Below, piece by piece: positions 1 through 6,940 of a stretch of 21,876 bases of DNA. The notes beneath the pieces were generated by a model, which ran no database searches, had not been told where the DNA came from, and worked only from the letters and a program-made list of their open reading frames with translations. A program made the translations under genes and the position numbers. Source of the stretch: a virus; IMG/VR virus record IMGVR_UViG_3300022928_000138, positions 1-21,876 of that record, one strand, 5' to 3'. Position 1 is the first letter of the stretch. Every line of letters starts with the position of its first letter.

Positions 1-2
1 GG

Positions 3-842
3 ATTAGCATTAAGCTACCACACATCAATGACTCAGACCTAGACTTTAAGATTGAGGGCCAAGGAATTCGCTTTGGACTTACTGGTATCAAGTACATTTC
101 AGATAACATTGCAGAAAAGTATCTTGCAGCCCGTCCATTTAACTCCTATGCTGAGCTATCAGAGTTTACCAACGCAAAGGGTAACGGAGTAAACAGTCGT
201 GCCCTAGAAGCAATGAGAAAGATTGGTGCAGCTACTTTCCCAGATAATCCCAGGAATGAGGCTGAGATTCGTGAGCACCTTTATGAGTATCTTAACTTGC
301 CAGAATTTAACATTTCTGTTCCTCAGCACTTTTACGCATTTATCAATGATGTAGAAGAGTTTGAGGAAAAGGGTGCCTACGTTCTTATGGGGATGGTAAA
401 GAGCATTAAGAGAGGCAAGGGATGGTCTAGGGTAGAAGTCCTAGATAAAACAGGTAGCGTGGGCATCTTTGATGACGAGCAGACTGAGATTGAGCCAGGA
501 AAGACGTACCTGTTGCTAGCAAGCGATAATAGAATTGTTAGCTACGTCCCTATCGATGACATACCAAAGGCTGAGAATGCCTTAGTAAAATACTTAAACT
601 ACAAGCAGCTTCCCTATAAAGACGATGAAATGTTCTTAGTATCATTCAAGTCCAGGGTAACAAAAGCTGGAAAGAAAATGGCGTACATGACTCTAGCAGA
701 TTCTGCCAGAGAGTTGCACCCAGTTACCGTATTCCCTACGCAGTTTGCAAAAGCATACATGACACTAAAAGAGGGAAACGCATATAAGTTTTCGTTTGGA
801 AAGACGAAAGATGGAACAGTTATATTGGAGGACATTCTGTGA
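3..842 (+). CDS. dnaE: DNA polymerase III alpha subunit, C-terminal part (5' end outside window)
   Basis: This is the 3' end of a gene that begins before the window; the frame is open from base 3, so the first internal ATG at 213 is not the true start. The visible 279 residues start with a helix-hairpin-helix-like stretch (IRFGLTGIKYISDN, then an 'RPFNSYAEL' segment and 'VNSRALEAM'), which matches the C-terminal HhH region of bacterial PolC/DnaE alpha subunits. Two OB-fold-like segments follow; the last contains 'VTKAGKKMAYMTLAD', typical of the nucleic-acid-binding OB domain of DnaE. The palm and PHP domains lie upstream. The protein would be the phage replicative polymerase. Its TGA overlaps the GTG start of the recA-like gene by four bases (GTGA), so the two are probably translationally coupled. 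Confidence 0.82.
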   Translation: MSIKLPHINDSDLDFKIEGQGIRFGLTGIKYISDNIAEKYLAARPFNSYAELSEFTNAKGNGVNSRALEAMRKIGAATFPDNPRNEAEIREHLYEYLNLPEFNISVPQHFYAFINDVEEFEEKGAYVLMGMVKSIKRGKGWSRVEVLDKTGSVGIFDDEQTEIEPGKTYLLLASDNRIVSYVPIDDIPKAENALVKYLNYKQLPYKDDEMFLVSFKSRVTKAGKKMAYMTLADSARELHPVTVFPTQFAKAYMTLKEGNAYKFSFGKTKDGTVILEDIL

Positions 843-1846
843 CAACAATCGAAGAAGCTCTAGCACTGCTAGATCCTAAGCTTAGGAAAAACCTGGGTCC
901 CGCAGTAGGTATTGCTACTACAAGCCAGCCTACGCCCAGCACAGGGCTTAACAGGGCACTAAATGGAGGCCTGCCGTATGGACGACAAGTCCTTATTTGG
1001 GGTAGTAAGTCTAGTGCTAAGTCATCTCTGTGTTTGCAGACTATTGGTATTGCACAAAAAGAAGGCAAGCTATGTGCCTGGATTGATGCTGAGATGTCCT
1101 ATGATGAAGACTGGGCAGTAAAGCTGGGGGTAGACCCTGAGCAGCTAATCTACTCTCAGGCAAGAACAATTAATGAGATGGTAGATGTAGCAGTAGCACT
1201 AATCAACGCAGGGGTTGACCTTATTGTTATTGATAGTATTACTTCTCTTTTGCCTGCTATCTATTTTGAGAAAGACTCGTCAGAGCTAAAGCAGCTGGAG
1301 AATACCAAGCAGATTGGTGCAGAGTCAAGAGACTTTAGCAATGCATGGAAGATGATTAACTATGCTAACAATAAAGAGAAACCAACACTTGTTATAGCTA
1401 TCTCCCAGTCTCGCAATAATATTAATGCTATGTACACACAGCAGCAGCCTACTGGCGGACAGTCTACAAAGTTTTACTCGTCCACGGTTATTAAGCTGTT
1501 CTCTTCAGAGTCAGAGAATCAGGCAATTAAGGGCAAGATTGCTGTAGGAGATAAGTTAATCGAAGAGAAGATTGGCCGTAAGATTCGTTGGGAGCTGCAG
1601 TTCTCAAAGACATCTCCTGGTTTCCAGTCTGGCGAGTATGACTTCTACTTTAGAGGCGACAAGGTTGGTATTGACACCATTGCAGATCTTGTTGATACAG
1701 CAGAGATGAACGGTCTTGTAGAGCGTACTGGTGCATGGTATAAGCTAGAAGACGGAGAAAAGATTCAGGGTAGAGATGCCTTTATTGAATATGTTAAGAC
1801 TAACGAAGAATACCAGAATCAGTTGAGGTCAAGTTTAAATGGCTAG
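839..1846 (+). CDS. RecA/UvsX-like recombinase with atypical Walker A
   Basis: A 335-residue RecA-family strand-exchange ATPase, close to the usual length. A Walker A-like loop lies at residues 55-63 (GSKSSAKSS), a Walker B-like strand with 'VIDSITSLLP' near residue 130, and a DNA-binding loop-like segment 'PTGGQSTKF' near residue 205. The usual second glycine of the P-loop (GxxxxGK[S/T]) is alanine here, A60, before the conserved K61. The GTG start is chosen because GGAGG lies a few bases upstream inside the polymerase gene and GTGA overlaps its stop. The role is inferred as homologous pairing during phage replication and repair, and the flanking polymerase and nuclease genes support it. The end overlaps the next small gene by eight bases. 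Confidence 0.9.
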   Translation: MTTIEEALALLDPKLRKNLGPAVGIATTSQPTPSTGLNRALNGGLPYGRQVLIWGSKSSAKSSLCLQTIGIAQKEGKLCAWIDAEMSYDEDWAVKLGVDPEQLIYSQARTINEMVDVAVALINAGVDLIVIDSITSLLPAIYFEKDSSELKQLENTKQIGAESRDFSNAWKMINYANNKEKPTLVIAISQSRNNINAMYTQQQPTGGQSTKFYSSTVIKLFSSESENQAIKGKIAVGDKLIEEKIGRKIRWELQFSKTSPGFQSGEYDFYFRGDKVGIDTIADLVDTAEMNGLVERTGAWYKLEDGEKIQGRDAFIEYVKTNEEYQNQLRSSLNG

Positions 1847-2000
1847 ATATACAGTTGTTTACGGAGATTTTCCTTGCCATACTTGCAAGGAAGTGGTAAA
1901 ATCGTTAAGACAATATATTGAGGAAAAAGAGCTTACTTGGGTATGTAGCCAAAAGCACATGTCCAAGGTAAGCCTTGACGTAAGGAAGAAAAAGAAGTGA
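1839..2000 (+). CDS. Small zinc-ribbon-like protein (53 aa)
   Basis: The ATG at 1839 overlaps the end of the recA-like gene. The 53-residue product is basic and ends in a run of lysines. It carries C13-x2-C16 and C36-x3-H40, a zinc-ribbon-like arrangement with 19 residues between the pairs. The segment 'YGDFPCHTC' superficially recalls a glutaredoxin or NrdH active site, but the paired C-x3-H and the short length favour a metal-binding fold. The lysine-rich tail would suit nucleic-acid binding. The stop overlaps the GTG of the next gene (GTGA), as in a translationally coupled operon. The exact function is unknown. Confidence 0.7.
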   Translation: MARYTVVYGDFPCHTCKEVVKSLRQYIEEKELTWVCSQKHMSKVSLDVRKKKK

Positions 2001-2284
2001 GCGAGCGTGGAGAGATCAAACGCCTAAATGCTAAGGGTATTAAAAACTCAGGGCGTGGTATCAAGAAGGGCGATGCAACTTGGGAAAACTTTACAGTAGA
2101 TTTTAAAGAGTATCCAAAAGGCTTTACCGTAAACCAGGATAACTGGGCTAAAGCTGTAACCGATGCAATTAAGAATGGCAATGACCCAGCAATTGTGGTT
2201 GTTCTAGGAGAAGGAAATAAAAAGACAAGGCTAGCGATTGTAGAGCTATCTCTACTTGAGCAGATTATTGAGGAATCAAAATGA
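1997..2284 (+). CDS. Putative PD-(D/E)XK nuclease, Holliday junction resolvase-like
   Basis: A 95-residue protein starting with GTG at 1997 inside the previous stop. It shows the spacing of a minimal PD-(D/E)XK core: an early Glu (E3 or E6), then 'GRGIKKGDA' with D26, then 'VDFKEY' with D35-x-K37. This resembles the E...GD...(D/E)xK pattern of Hjc-type resolvases and VRR-like nucleases. The middle 'PAIVVVLGE' would be a later core beta strand. Its place between RecA and a 3'-5' exonuclease suits recombination or junction cleavage. Assignment rests on motif spacing only, so a non-catalytic recombination accessory protein is possible. It overlaps the next ATG by four bases. Confidence 0.6.
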   Translation: MSERGEIKRLNAKGIKNSGRGIKKGDATWENFTVDFKEYPKGFTVNQDNWAKAVTDAIKNGNDPAIVVVLGEGNKKTRLAIVELSLLEQIIEESK

Positions 2285-2892
2285 AAAATATACTAATGCT
2301 AGATATAGAAACAACTCCAATTAAAGCATACGTCTGGGGGCTGTGGGATCAAAACGTAAGTATTGACCAGATTATTGAGCCAACAGAAATGCTATGCTTT
2401 GGTGCTAGGTGGCTAGGAAAGAAGCAGGTTATCTTTAAGTCCGTGCACCACGATGGCAAGAAGGCTATGCTGGAAGAGCTTCACAGACTTATGGACCAGG
2501 CAGACGTTCTTGTCGGATGGAACTCTGCAGCGTTTGACCACAAGCATATTAATCGTGAATTCTTAGAAAATGGCATGCAGCCTCCATCTCCAGTTAAGGA
2601 CTTGGACCTAATGTCAATTACAAAGGCAAACTTCCAGTTCCCATCTAATAAGCTAGACTATGTCGCACAGCGACTAGGGGTAGGTGCTAAGGTTAAACAC
2701 TCTGGATTTAAGCTATGGATTGAGTGCATGGAAGGTAATGACAAGGCCTGGAAAGAGATGAAGAAGTACCAGGTTCAAGATGTGAACCTTCTTATTGATC
2801 TGTATTATGAGCTATTGCCGTGGTTTGTAGGTAAGGGTAACGTTACTAGCACAGAGAAGCAAAAGATTCTAGAGTCTGAGTCCGTGGTATAA
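2281..2892 (+). CDS. DnaQ-like 3'-5' exonuclease (DEDDy)
   Basis: A 203-residue RNase H-fold exonuclease. All three Exo motifs are visible: Exo I 'LDIETTP' (D8, E10), Exo II 'NSAAFDHKHIN' (D86) and Exo III 'YQVQD' (Y163 and D167), which makes it the DEDDy subtype. The length fits a stand-alone exonuclease domain without a polymerase. Likely roles are proofreading in trans for the DnaE-type polymerase, which lacks a visible exonuclease in this window, or 3'-end processing in recombination. The ATG overlaps the preceding stop. An extended -10 promoter for the next gene lies within its last codons. Confidence 0.88.
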   Translation: MKNILMLDIETTPIKAYVWGLWDQNVSIDQIIEPTEMLCFGARWLGKKQVIFKSVHHDGKKAMLEELHRLMDQADVLVGWNSAAFDHKHINREFLENGMQPPSPVKDLDLMSITKANFQFPSNKLDYVAQRLGVGAKVKHSGFKLWIECMEGNDKAWKEMKKYQVQDVNLLIDLYYELLPWFVGKGNVTSTEKQKILESESVV

Positions 2893-2893
2893 T
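2885..2893 (+). promoter_or_regulatory. Extended -10 promoter, leaderless start
   Basis: TGGTATAAT is a perfect -10 hexamer (2888-2893) with a TGn extension. No convincing -35 is seen at 17 bases upstream. The ATG at 2900 begins exactly seven bases after the last T of the hexamer, where transcription should start, and no Shine-Dalgarno sequence precedes it. The mRNA is therefore predicted to be leaderless. Confidence 0.65.
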
Positions 2894-2899
2894 ACTAGC

Positions 2900-3688
2900 A
2901 TGAGTGATAAAATTACTGATGGCGGAATGTGGAACTATCTGACAGATATGTCAGAGTTTAAGAAAGAGCTCCCATTCTATGTTGATGACCTACTTTCTGA
3001 AGAGCAGGTGCAGTCATTAAATAGTATTTTTGATGAGCTGCTTGCTAGAGAGCCTGAATATTATCGAATGCCAGGGGACCAAGAAGAGTATCGTGGCAAA
3101 GATTGGTATGACCCTAAAAGGGTAGTGCACATGTCTAGGCAAATGCTAGAGTTTGAGTGTCCAGAGGATATTGAAAAAACTCTAGATGAAGTAGTCAAGC
3201 CAGTTTATCCAGAAGAGATTAAGCTTGCACACTACAGCTATATCGATTATGATTTGCGTCACGGCGAGGGTCGTTATGCACCATCATTGCCACCACATAT
3301 TGACAACAGTGAAGACATCGTAACTTTTAATTATATGCTAGACGGCAATATTGATTGGGAGTTATATATTAATGATGTCCCATATACTCTTAGAAAAGGT
3401 CAGGCACTTGTTTTTAGTGCATTAAATATGCCACACTTTAGGCCAAAAAGGAAATGGAAAGAGGGAGAGTTTGTTAAAATACTAAGCTTTGACTATTCCC
3501 CACTTACAGATTTTAGGTTTACTGGAAAAGACTATGCCCTAGATCCACTTAAGTTTCCAGAAAGAGTAGAGCGGTATATTGAATCAGTAAACAATCATCC
3601 AAAGATGCAGTCAGCATGGACCCTTTATACAGAGCTAGGAATAGCAGAAGGAATTCCAGAAGGTCTTCACGCTGCGTTTGCAGACTAG
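2900..3688 (+). CDS. 2OG-Fe(II) oxygenase-like protein A
   Basis: A 262-residue protein with the double-stranded beta-helix signature of 2-oxoglutarate/Fe(II) dioxygenases. The HxD pair is H133-x-D135 ('PPHID') and the distal histidine is H179 ('MPHFRPKR'), followed by a basic-rich segment. These residues would bind Fe(II) and 2-oxoglutarate to hydroxylate an unknown substrate. It resembles the next gene in the region around the metal ligands ('NIDW', then a beta strand and the distal-His strand), so the two look like diverged duplicates. No ribosome-binding site is seen; the ATG is at the predicted +1 of the promoter at 2885-2893. Having its own promoter inside a recombination operon suggests a later insertion. 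Confidence 0.72.
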   Translation: MSDKITDGGMWNYLTDMSEFKKELPFYVDDLLSEEQVQSLNSIFDELLAREPEYYRMPGDQEEYRGKDWYDPKRVVHMSRQMLEFECPEDIEKTLDEVVKPVYPEEIKLAHYSYIDYDLRHGEGRYAPSLPPHIDNSEDIVTFNYMLDGNIDWELYINDVPYTLRKGQALVFSALNMPHFRPKRKWKEGEFVKILSFDYSPLTDFRFTGKDYALDPLKFPERVERYIESVNNHPKMQSAWTLYTELGIAEGIPEGLHAAFAD

Positions 3689-3706
3689 TATTCTTTAGTG
3701 TATAAT
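3678..3706 (+). promoter_or_regulatory. Promoter TTGCAG-N17-TATAAT, leaderless start
   Basis: TTGCAG at 3678-3683 (three of six matches to the -35 consensus) is followed by 17 bases and a perfect TATAAT at 3701-3706. The ATG at 3713 starts seven bases after the -10, again at the predicted +1. The GTG at 3698 in the same frame overlaps the -10 box and is unlikely to be the real start. Confidence 0.65.
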
Positions 3707-3712
3707 ATAATA

Positions 3713-4321
3713 ATGGACTTTAATTATAAAAACATTATCCTTAAGGATATTTTTAATGACCAAGAGATTACAGATATCTATAAGCATATAGAAGAAACAC
3801 CAGAAGATAGAAGGCAATTGGTGGAGCAATTTTCTCACACAGCCTACCTTTCTTGGCTACCACAGCATGTTGTAGACACTATCGTAACTAGAGCACAGGA
3901 AGCGTCGGACAAAGAACTTGTTCTTCGAGAGCTTTCATTTGCAAGATATGAAAAGGTGCGGGATAACCTAGAGGTCAGACTTACCCCACATAGAGACGAA
4001 ACGTTCAGAGAGCCAAGGGTAACTGTTGACATACAGCTAAAATCAAACATTGACTGGCCAATTGTCGTAGAGGGAAAAGAATATTTACTTAAAGATAACG
4101 AGGCTCTTACATTTGCAGGAACTCACCAGGTGCACTGGAGGACCAAGAGGGAATTCTCCGATGGAGAGTTTATGGATATGATCTTCTGTCATTTTAGTGC
4201 TAAGGACTATGTTCCAGAAGAGCTTGGCCCGTTCCCAAGTGACCCATCTATGTATAGCGAACATGATAGGGTTATGAAAGCAAAAGCAGATTTTTGGACA
4301 GAAAAATATAACGAAAGCTAG
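3713..4321 (+). CDS. 2OG-Fe(II) oxygenase-like protein B
   Basis: A 202-residue protein from ATG 3713; the in-frame GTG at 3698 lies within the promoter. The metal-binding set is H93-x-D95 ('TPHRDE') and H141 ('VHWRTKR'), in the order and spacing of 2OG-Fe(II) dioxygenases. It is probably a diverged paralogue of the preceding gene, since both carry 'NIDW' shortly before the strand leading to the distal histidine. The substrate is unknown. The start is leaderless with no Shine-Dalgarno sequence. The stop is six bases before the next ATG, so downstream genes may be read from this promoter too. Confidence 0.7.
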   Translation: MDFNYKNIILKDIFNDQEITDIYKHIEETPEDRRQLVEQFSHTAYLSWLPQHVVDTIVTRAQEASDKELVLRELSFARYEKVRDNLEVRLTPHRDETFREPRVTVDIQLKSNIDWPIVVEGKEYLLKDNEALTFAGTHQVHWRTKREFSDGEFMDMIFCHFSAKDYVPEELGPFPSDPSMYSEHDRVMKAKADFWTEKYNES

Positions 4322-4326
4322 AGGGC

Positions 4327-4629
4327 ATGACGGATAAAACAACAATTGAATCAGTAAATGGTCTACAAGAGATTGCAGACTTTATGGGAGATGAAGAGCT
4401 TACACAGGCTCTTACAATGGTAGCCAAGCTTATTATTAAGCCAGATATTCCAATTCAGGTAGCCACCATTGAGATCGTAAGGTTGCAAGCAATTGCAGCC
4501 AAGATGTCTCTAAAGGCAACCTGGATGGTTAACGTAGAAAAAGGAGACAGGGCAAAGAAGAACATATACTTCACCGCTGCAGATGCTATTAATGAGCTAG
4601 TTGCAGCACTCAAGTATATTGCCCGATAA
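4327..4629 (+). CDS. Small helical protein of unknown function (100 aa)
   Basis: A 100-residue product that looks almost entirely alpha-helical and has no cysteines, signal peptide or membrane segment. I do not recognise the family. GAGGG sits directly before the ATG at 4327, with unusually short spacing. It follows oxygenase B by five bases and its TAA is one base before the ATG of the Cas4-like nuclease, so it is probably co-transcribed and coupled with the nuclease. A role in DNA metabolism is inferred from position only. Confidence 0.7.
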   Translation: MTDKTTIESVNGLQEIADFMGDEELTQALTMVAKLIIKPDIPIQVATIEIVRLQAIAAKMSLKATWMVNVEKGDRAKKNIYFTAADAINELVAALKYIAR

Positions 4630-4630
4630 T

Positions 4631-5434
4631 ATGATGGCTAAGAATTTACTTAATGAGGTAATGCTCAAGGCAGAGCTAGCTGCCAAAAAGAAAAGCTTCC
4701 TAAATACCGATGAGCTAATTGAAAAGATTAACTCTGGGTATATCGTAAAGCGTGTTCCAAAACACACACAGAAGAAAACTTTTGCACCTAGCACCATCGC
4801 ATTCTCTCATGGAGAGTGCCCAAGGTATTGGTACATTGCTTTTGACGGGGCAACCTTTGAAGACAATGCTGATGCTTATGGCGGTGCTAACATGACCAAT
4901 GGAACCAAGTCTCACGAAAGAATTCAGCAGGCTATGGCAGATGCTGGAATACTAAAAGATGCTGAGTTTAAGATTACTAGTAATGATCCACCTATCTTTG
5001 GATTCGGAGATGTCATTCTAGACTGGGAGGGTAAAGACCTCCTGGGAGAAATCAAGACAATGCCGTCTGAGGGGTTTGAGTATCGTAAAGCAGCAGGTAA
5101 GCCAAAGCTAGGCCACCTAGTTCAGCTGCTTATTTACATGAAGATTCTAAATAAGACAGAGGCAGTGCTTATTTATGAGAATAAAAATAATCACGAGCTA
5201 CTGGTTCTGCCAGTTGAAATAAGCGATTATTATATTAAGTGGGTAAACCAGACATTTGACTGGATGAGGGCTGTTCGTAAGGCATGGGTTGACAGAACCC
5301 TGCCAGAGAAAAACTATAGGTCCAATTCCAAGATATGCAAGACCTGTCCTGTTAGGGCAACTTGTGACGTGGCTGGCAAGGGAGACATAAAACTACTTTC
5401 TTTGGAGCCACTAGATGAAAAGCAAGCACTGTAG
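4631..5434 (+). CDS. Cas4/RecB-like PD-(D/E)XK nuclease with Fe-S cluster cysteines
   Basis: A 267-residue nuclease from ATG 4631; ATG 4634 is an equally good start. A TTG at 4601 extends the frame but lies deep in the upstream gene and lacks a ribosome-binding site. Motifs in order: C63 ('GECPR'), H95 ('KSHERI'), D127 ('FGFGDVILD'), E140-x-K142 ('GEIKT'), Q165 ('QLLIYM'), then C236-x2-C239-x5-C245. One early cysteine plus three late ones around a RecB-type core is the layout of the 4Fe-4S cluster in Cas4 and AddB-type nucleases. No cas genes or repeats are nearby, so it is best read as a phage DNA end-processing exonuclease. The end overlaps the zinc-finger gene by 20 bases. Confidence 0.85.
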   Translation: MMAKNLLNEVMLKAELAAKKKSFLNTDELIEKINSGYIVKRVPKHTQKKTFAPSTIAFSHGECPRYWYIAFDGATFEDNADAYGGANMTNGTKSHERIQQAMADAGILKDAEFKITSNDPPIFGFGDVILDWEGKDLLGEIKTMPSEGFEYRKAAGKPKLGHLVQLLIYMKILNKTEAVLIYENKNNHELLVLPVEISDYYIKWVNQTFDWMRAVRKAWVDRTLPEKNYRSNSKICKTCPVRATCDVAGKGDIKLLSLEPLDEKQAL

Positions 5435-5705
5435 CTGGTGTGACCACATTTTCGAAACCAGCGTATCTTATCAAATTTACTGCTCTCCAGAGTGTCGTCA
5501 AGACGCAACTAGAGAGAAGATAGCTGAGCGGTATGTTCAAACTAGACAGCAACGCAGAATAGGCAAGGACAGAAGGTGCAAGTCCTGTGATAAGCCACTA
5601 TCAATATATAATGATGATGATCTATGTGATATCTGTAACGTTAACCCTAAGGAAGTTCGTGCTGTGCTTCGGGAGCTAAAAAGGATGACTAAAGATGAAG
5701 AATAG
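5415..5705 (+). CDS. Double zinc-finger protein (96 aa)
   Basis: A 96-residue basic protein with two four-cysteine clusters: C6-x2-C9-x13-C23-x3-C27 and C55-x2-C58-x12-C71-x2-C74. The first ('YCSPECR') resembles the short FCS/MYND-like fingers common in phage proteins, and the second is a plain zinc ribbon. A helical, Arg/Lys-rich linker joins them and a charged helix ends the protein. The start at 5415 is chosen for GGAG eight bases upstream; it lies within the nuclease gene. The end overlaps the RuvC-like gene by 11 bases. Sitting between two nucleases, it may be a DNA-binding accessory factor. Confidence 0.78.
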   Translation: MKSKHCSWCDHIFETSVSYQIYCSPECRQDATREKIAERYVQTRQQRRIGKDRRCKSCDKPLSIYNDDDLCDICNVNPKEVRAVLRELKRMTKDEE

Positions 5706-6255
5706 GTTTTTCTCTATTGACGCAAGCACCAACAGTCTTGCATTTGCCGTATTTGAAGACAGCTCTCTTATGTCTTATGGCAAGATTAATTTTTCTGGCA
5801 ATAACGTATATGACAAGGTTGCAGATGCGGCTCGTAAAAGTATAGCCTTTTTTGGTGAGTTTCCAGATGTTGACAATCTAATCATTGAGCATACTGTATT
5901 TATGAATAGCCCAAAGACAGCAGCAGACCTTGCTCTTGTCCAGGGTGCACTGCTTGGTGCAGCAGCTCAGGCAGGTATCAAGTTAGCTGGAGCGGTAAAC
6001 CCTATCACATGGCAGAGCTACTTAGGCAATAAAAGACTTACCAAAGAAGAACAGTTTAAGATTACTCAAGACCATCCAGGAAAAACAAAGTCTTGGTATA
6101 AGAAGCTTGAGCGAGATATGAGAAAGCAAAGAACCATTAAGCTTATTGAAATTAACTATGACAGGCAAGTTACCGACGATGATGTCGCAGATGCAATTGG
6201 AATTGGTCACTATGCACACAACAACTGGGACAAGGTGGTTGACAAAAATGGCTAA
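5695..6255 (+). CDS. RuvC-like Holliday junction resolvase
   Basis: A 186-residue RNase H-fold nuclease. The acidic set expected of RuvC is visible: D9 in 'SIDASTN' (strand 1), E65 in 'IIEHTVF' (strand 4), and D163 with D166 in 'DDDVADAIGIGHYA' (last helix). The length is close to bacterial RuvC (about 170-180). It would resolve branched intermediates during phage recombination or before packaging. The start codon overlaps the zinc-finger gene and the stop overlaps the small HTH gene by eight bases. Together with the PD-(D/E)XK protein at 1997, the phage may have two junction-cleaving enzymes. Confidence 0.85.
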   Translation: MKNRFFSIDASTNSLAFAVFEDSSLMSYGKINFSGNNVYDKVADAARKSIAFFGEFPDVDNLIIEHTVFMNSPKTAADLALVQGALLGAAAQAGIKLAGAVNPITWQSYLGNKRLTKEEQFKITQDHPGKTKSWYKKLERDMRKQRTIKLIEINYDRQVTDDDVADAIGIGHYAHNNWDKVVDKNG

Positions 6256-6409
6256 AGCTGGTAAACTATATACAAATGAATTGTGGCTTCGTAAAAGATA
6301 TCACTTTGATAAGAAGACACCAGAAGAGATTGCAAAGGAGTGCAAGGTTAGCGTAGAGACCATCTATGTATATCTTGCCAAATTTGGATTGAGGAAATCA
6401 CGCAGATGA
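6248..6409 (+). CDS. Small helix-turn-helix protein (53 aa)
   Basis: The frame is open from 6146, but its early part lies entirely inside the RuvC-like gene. ATG 6248 gives a 53-residue product starting 'MAKAGKLYTNE' and overlaps the preceding stop by eight bases, as elsewhere in this operon. 'TPEEIAKECKVSVETIYVYLAKFGL' fits a simple helix-turn-helix: a helix, a turn around 'CKVS', and a recognition helix. The C-terminus is basic. It is a plausible small DNA-binding or regulatory protein; its target is unknown. The TGA overlaps the next ATG by four bases. Confidence 0.72.
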   Translation: MAKAGKLYTNELWLRKRYHFDKKTPEEIAKECKVSVETIYVYLAKFGLRKSRR

Positions 6410-6663
6410 CACAAAATGATATCGTAAGGGTATGTACAGATATCAGCATTATGCTACAAGAAAAGAATATAGCATATGGTGATTCGGCATTGGATCCTGT
6501 TCGTATTTTTTCTAAGTCAAGCCCAGTAGAGCAGCTCCTGGTACGCATTGACGACAAGCTGTCTAGGTTTGCAAGGGGAACAGACTACCCTGGAGATAAT
6601 GACATTGATGATTTAATTGGATACCTTGTACTATTAAAGATCGCTAAGGAGAGACATGGGTAG
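6406..6663 (+). CDS. Nmad1/DUF1599-like protein (85 aa)
   Basis: An 85-residue all-helical protein with 'EKNIAYGDSA' (residues 19-28), 'RIDDKLSRF' (47-55) and 'DLIGYLVLL' (69-77). This order of motifs matches, from memory, the DUF1599 family, also called nucleotide modification associated domain 1. That family is frequent in phages and has helix motifs similar to MazG-like NTP pyrophosphohydrolases. A role in nucleotide metabolism or DNA base modification would follow for the family but is unproven. The start is ATGA-coupled with the HTH gene, and the stop overlaps the next ATG by eight bases. Confidence 0.72.
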   Translation: MTQNDIVRVCTDISIMLQEKNIAYGDSALDPVRIFSKSSPVEQLLVRIDDKLSRFARGTDYPGDNDIDDLIGYLVLLKIAKERHG

Positions 6664-6940
6664 GCGTAAGCAGGTAGTTATACAGCCAAGTGGACTGGAG
6701 ACAGTGCCATATATGGAAATTGATGGCTTTGCTATCAATGCAGGTGATATAATTAAAGTAAAAGGTGAATACGGAACTAAGTTTAAATTTAAAGGAGTTA
6801 CCACTAACACCCTTACTGGTGCAACATGGGTAGACTGTTTTGAGATTTTTAGGGGAAAGGCCCAGCAGTTCCGTGCCTTTAAGGAAGATCGCATAAAGCG
6901 AGTTCCGCAAAAGGGAAAGAGAGCAAGGCGTGTCAACTGA
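6656..6940 (+). CDS. Small basic protein of unknown function (94 aa)
   Basis: A 94-residue protein with basic N- and C-termini and a beta-rich middle ('GDIIKVKGEYGTKFKFKG', then 'TWVDCFEIFRG'), suggestive of a small SH3- or KOW-like barrel. Similar short proteins occur near terminase genes of actinophages (recollection, not checked). AAGGAG lies four bases before ATG 6656. Its basic tails and position before the terminase genes suggest nucleic-acid binding. The end overlaps the small terminase start by 11 bases. The function is unknown. Confidence 0.68.
   Translation: MGRRKQVVIQPSGLETVPYMEIDGFAINAGDIIKVKGEYGTKFKFKGVTTNTLTGATWVDCFEIFRGKAQQFRAFKEDRIKRVPQKGKRARRVN

Noticed and set aside
1839-2000. 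NrdH-type glutaredoxin, from the 'YGDFPCHTC' segment
   Set aside because: The product is only 53 residues and has a second C-x3-H pair with a Lys-rich tail, which fits a zinc ribbon. It is also 7 kb away from nrdIEF.
3698-3712. GTG 3698 as the start of oxygenase B
   Set aside because: It overlaps the TATAAT of the likely promoter and has no ribosome-binding site. ATG 3713 lies at the predicted +1.
4625-4630. GATAAT before ATG 4631 as a leaderless promoter
   Set aside because: The ATG would begin one base after the hexamer, too close to be the transcription start. Coupling to the preceding stop explains the start better.
4631-5434. Cas4-like nuclease as evidence of a CRISPR-Cas locus
   Set aside because: No repeats, cas1/cas2 or effector genes occur around it. 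The neighbours are recombination genes, so a phage exonuclease role fits better.
6146-6247. Upstream extension of the small HTH gene to ATG 6146
   Set aside because: The stretch lies wholly inside the RuvC-like gene, has a composition unlike a protein start (Met/Thr-rich), and ATG 6248 fits the overlap pattern of the operon.
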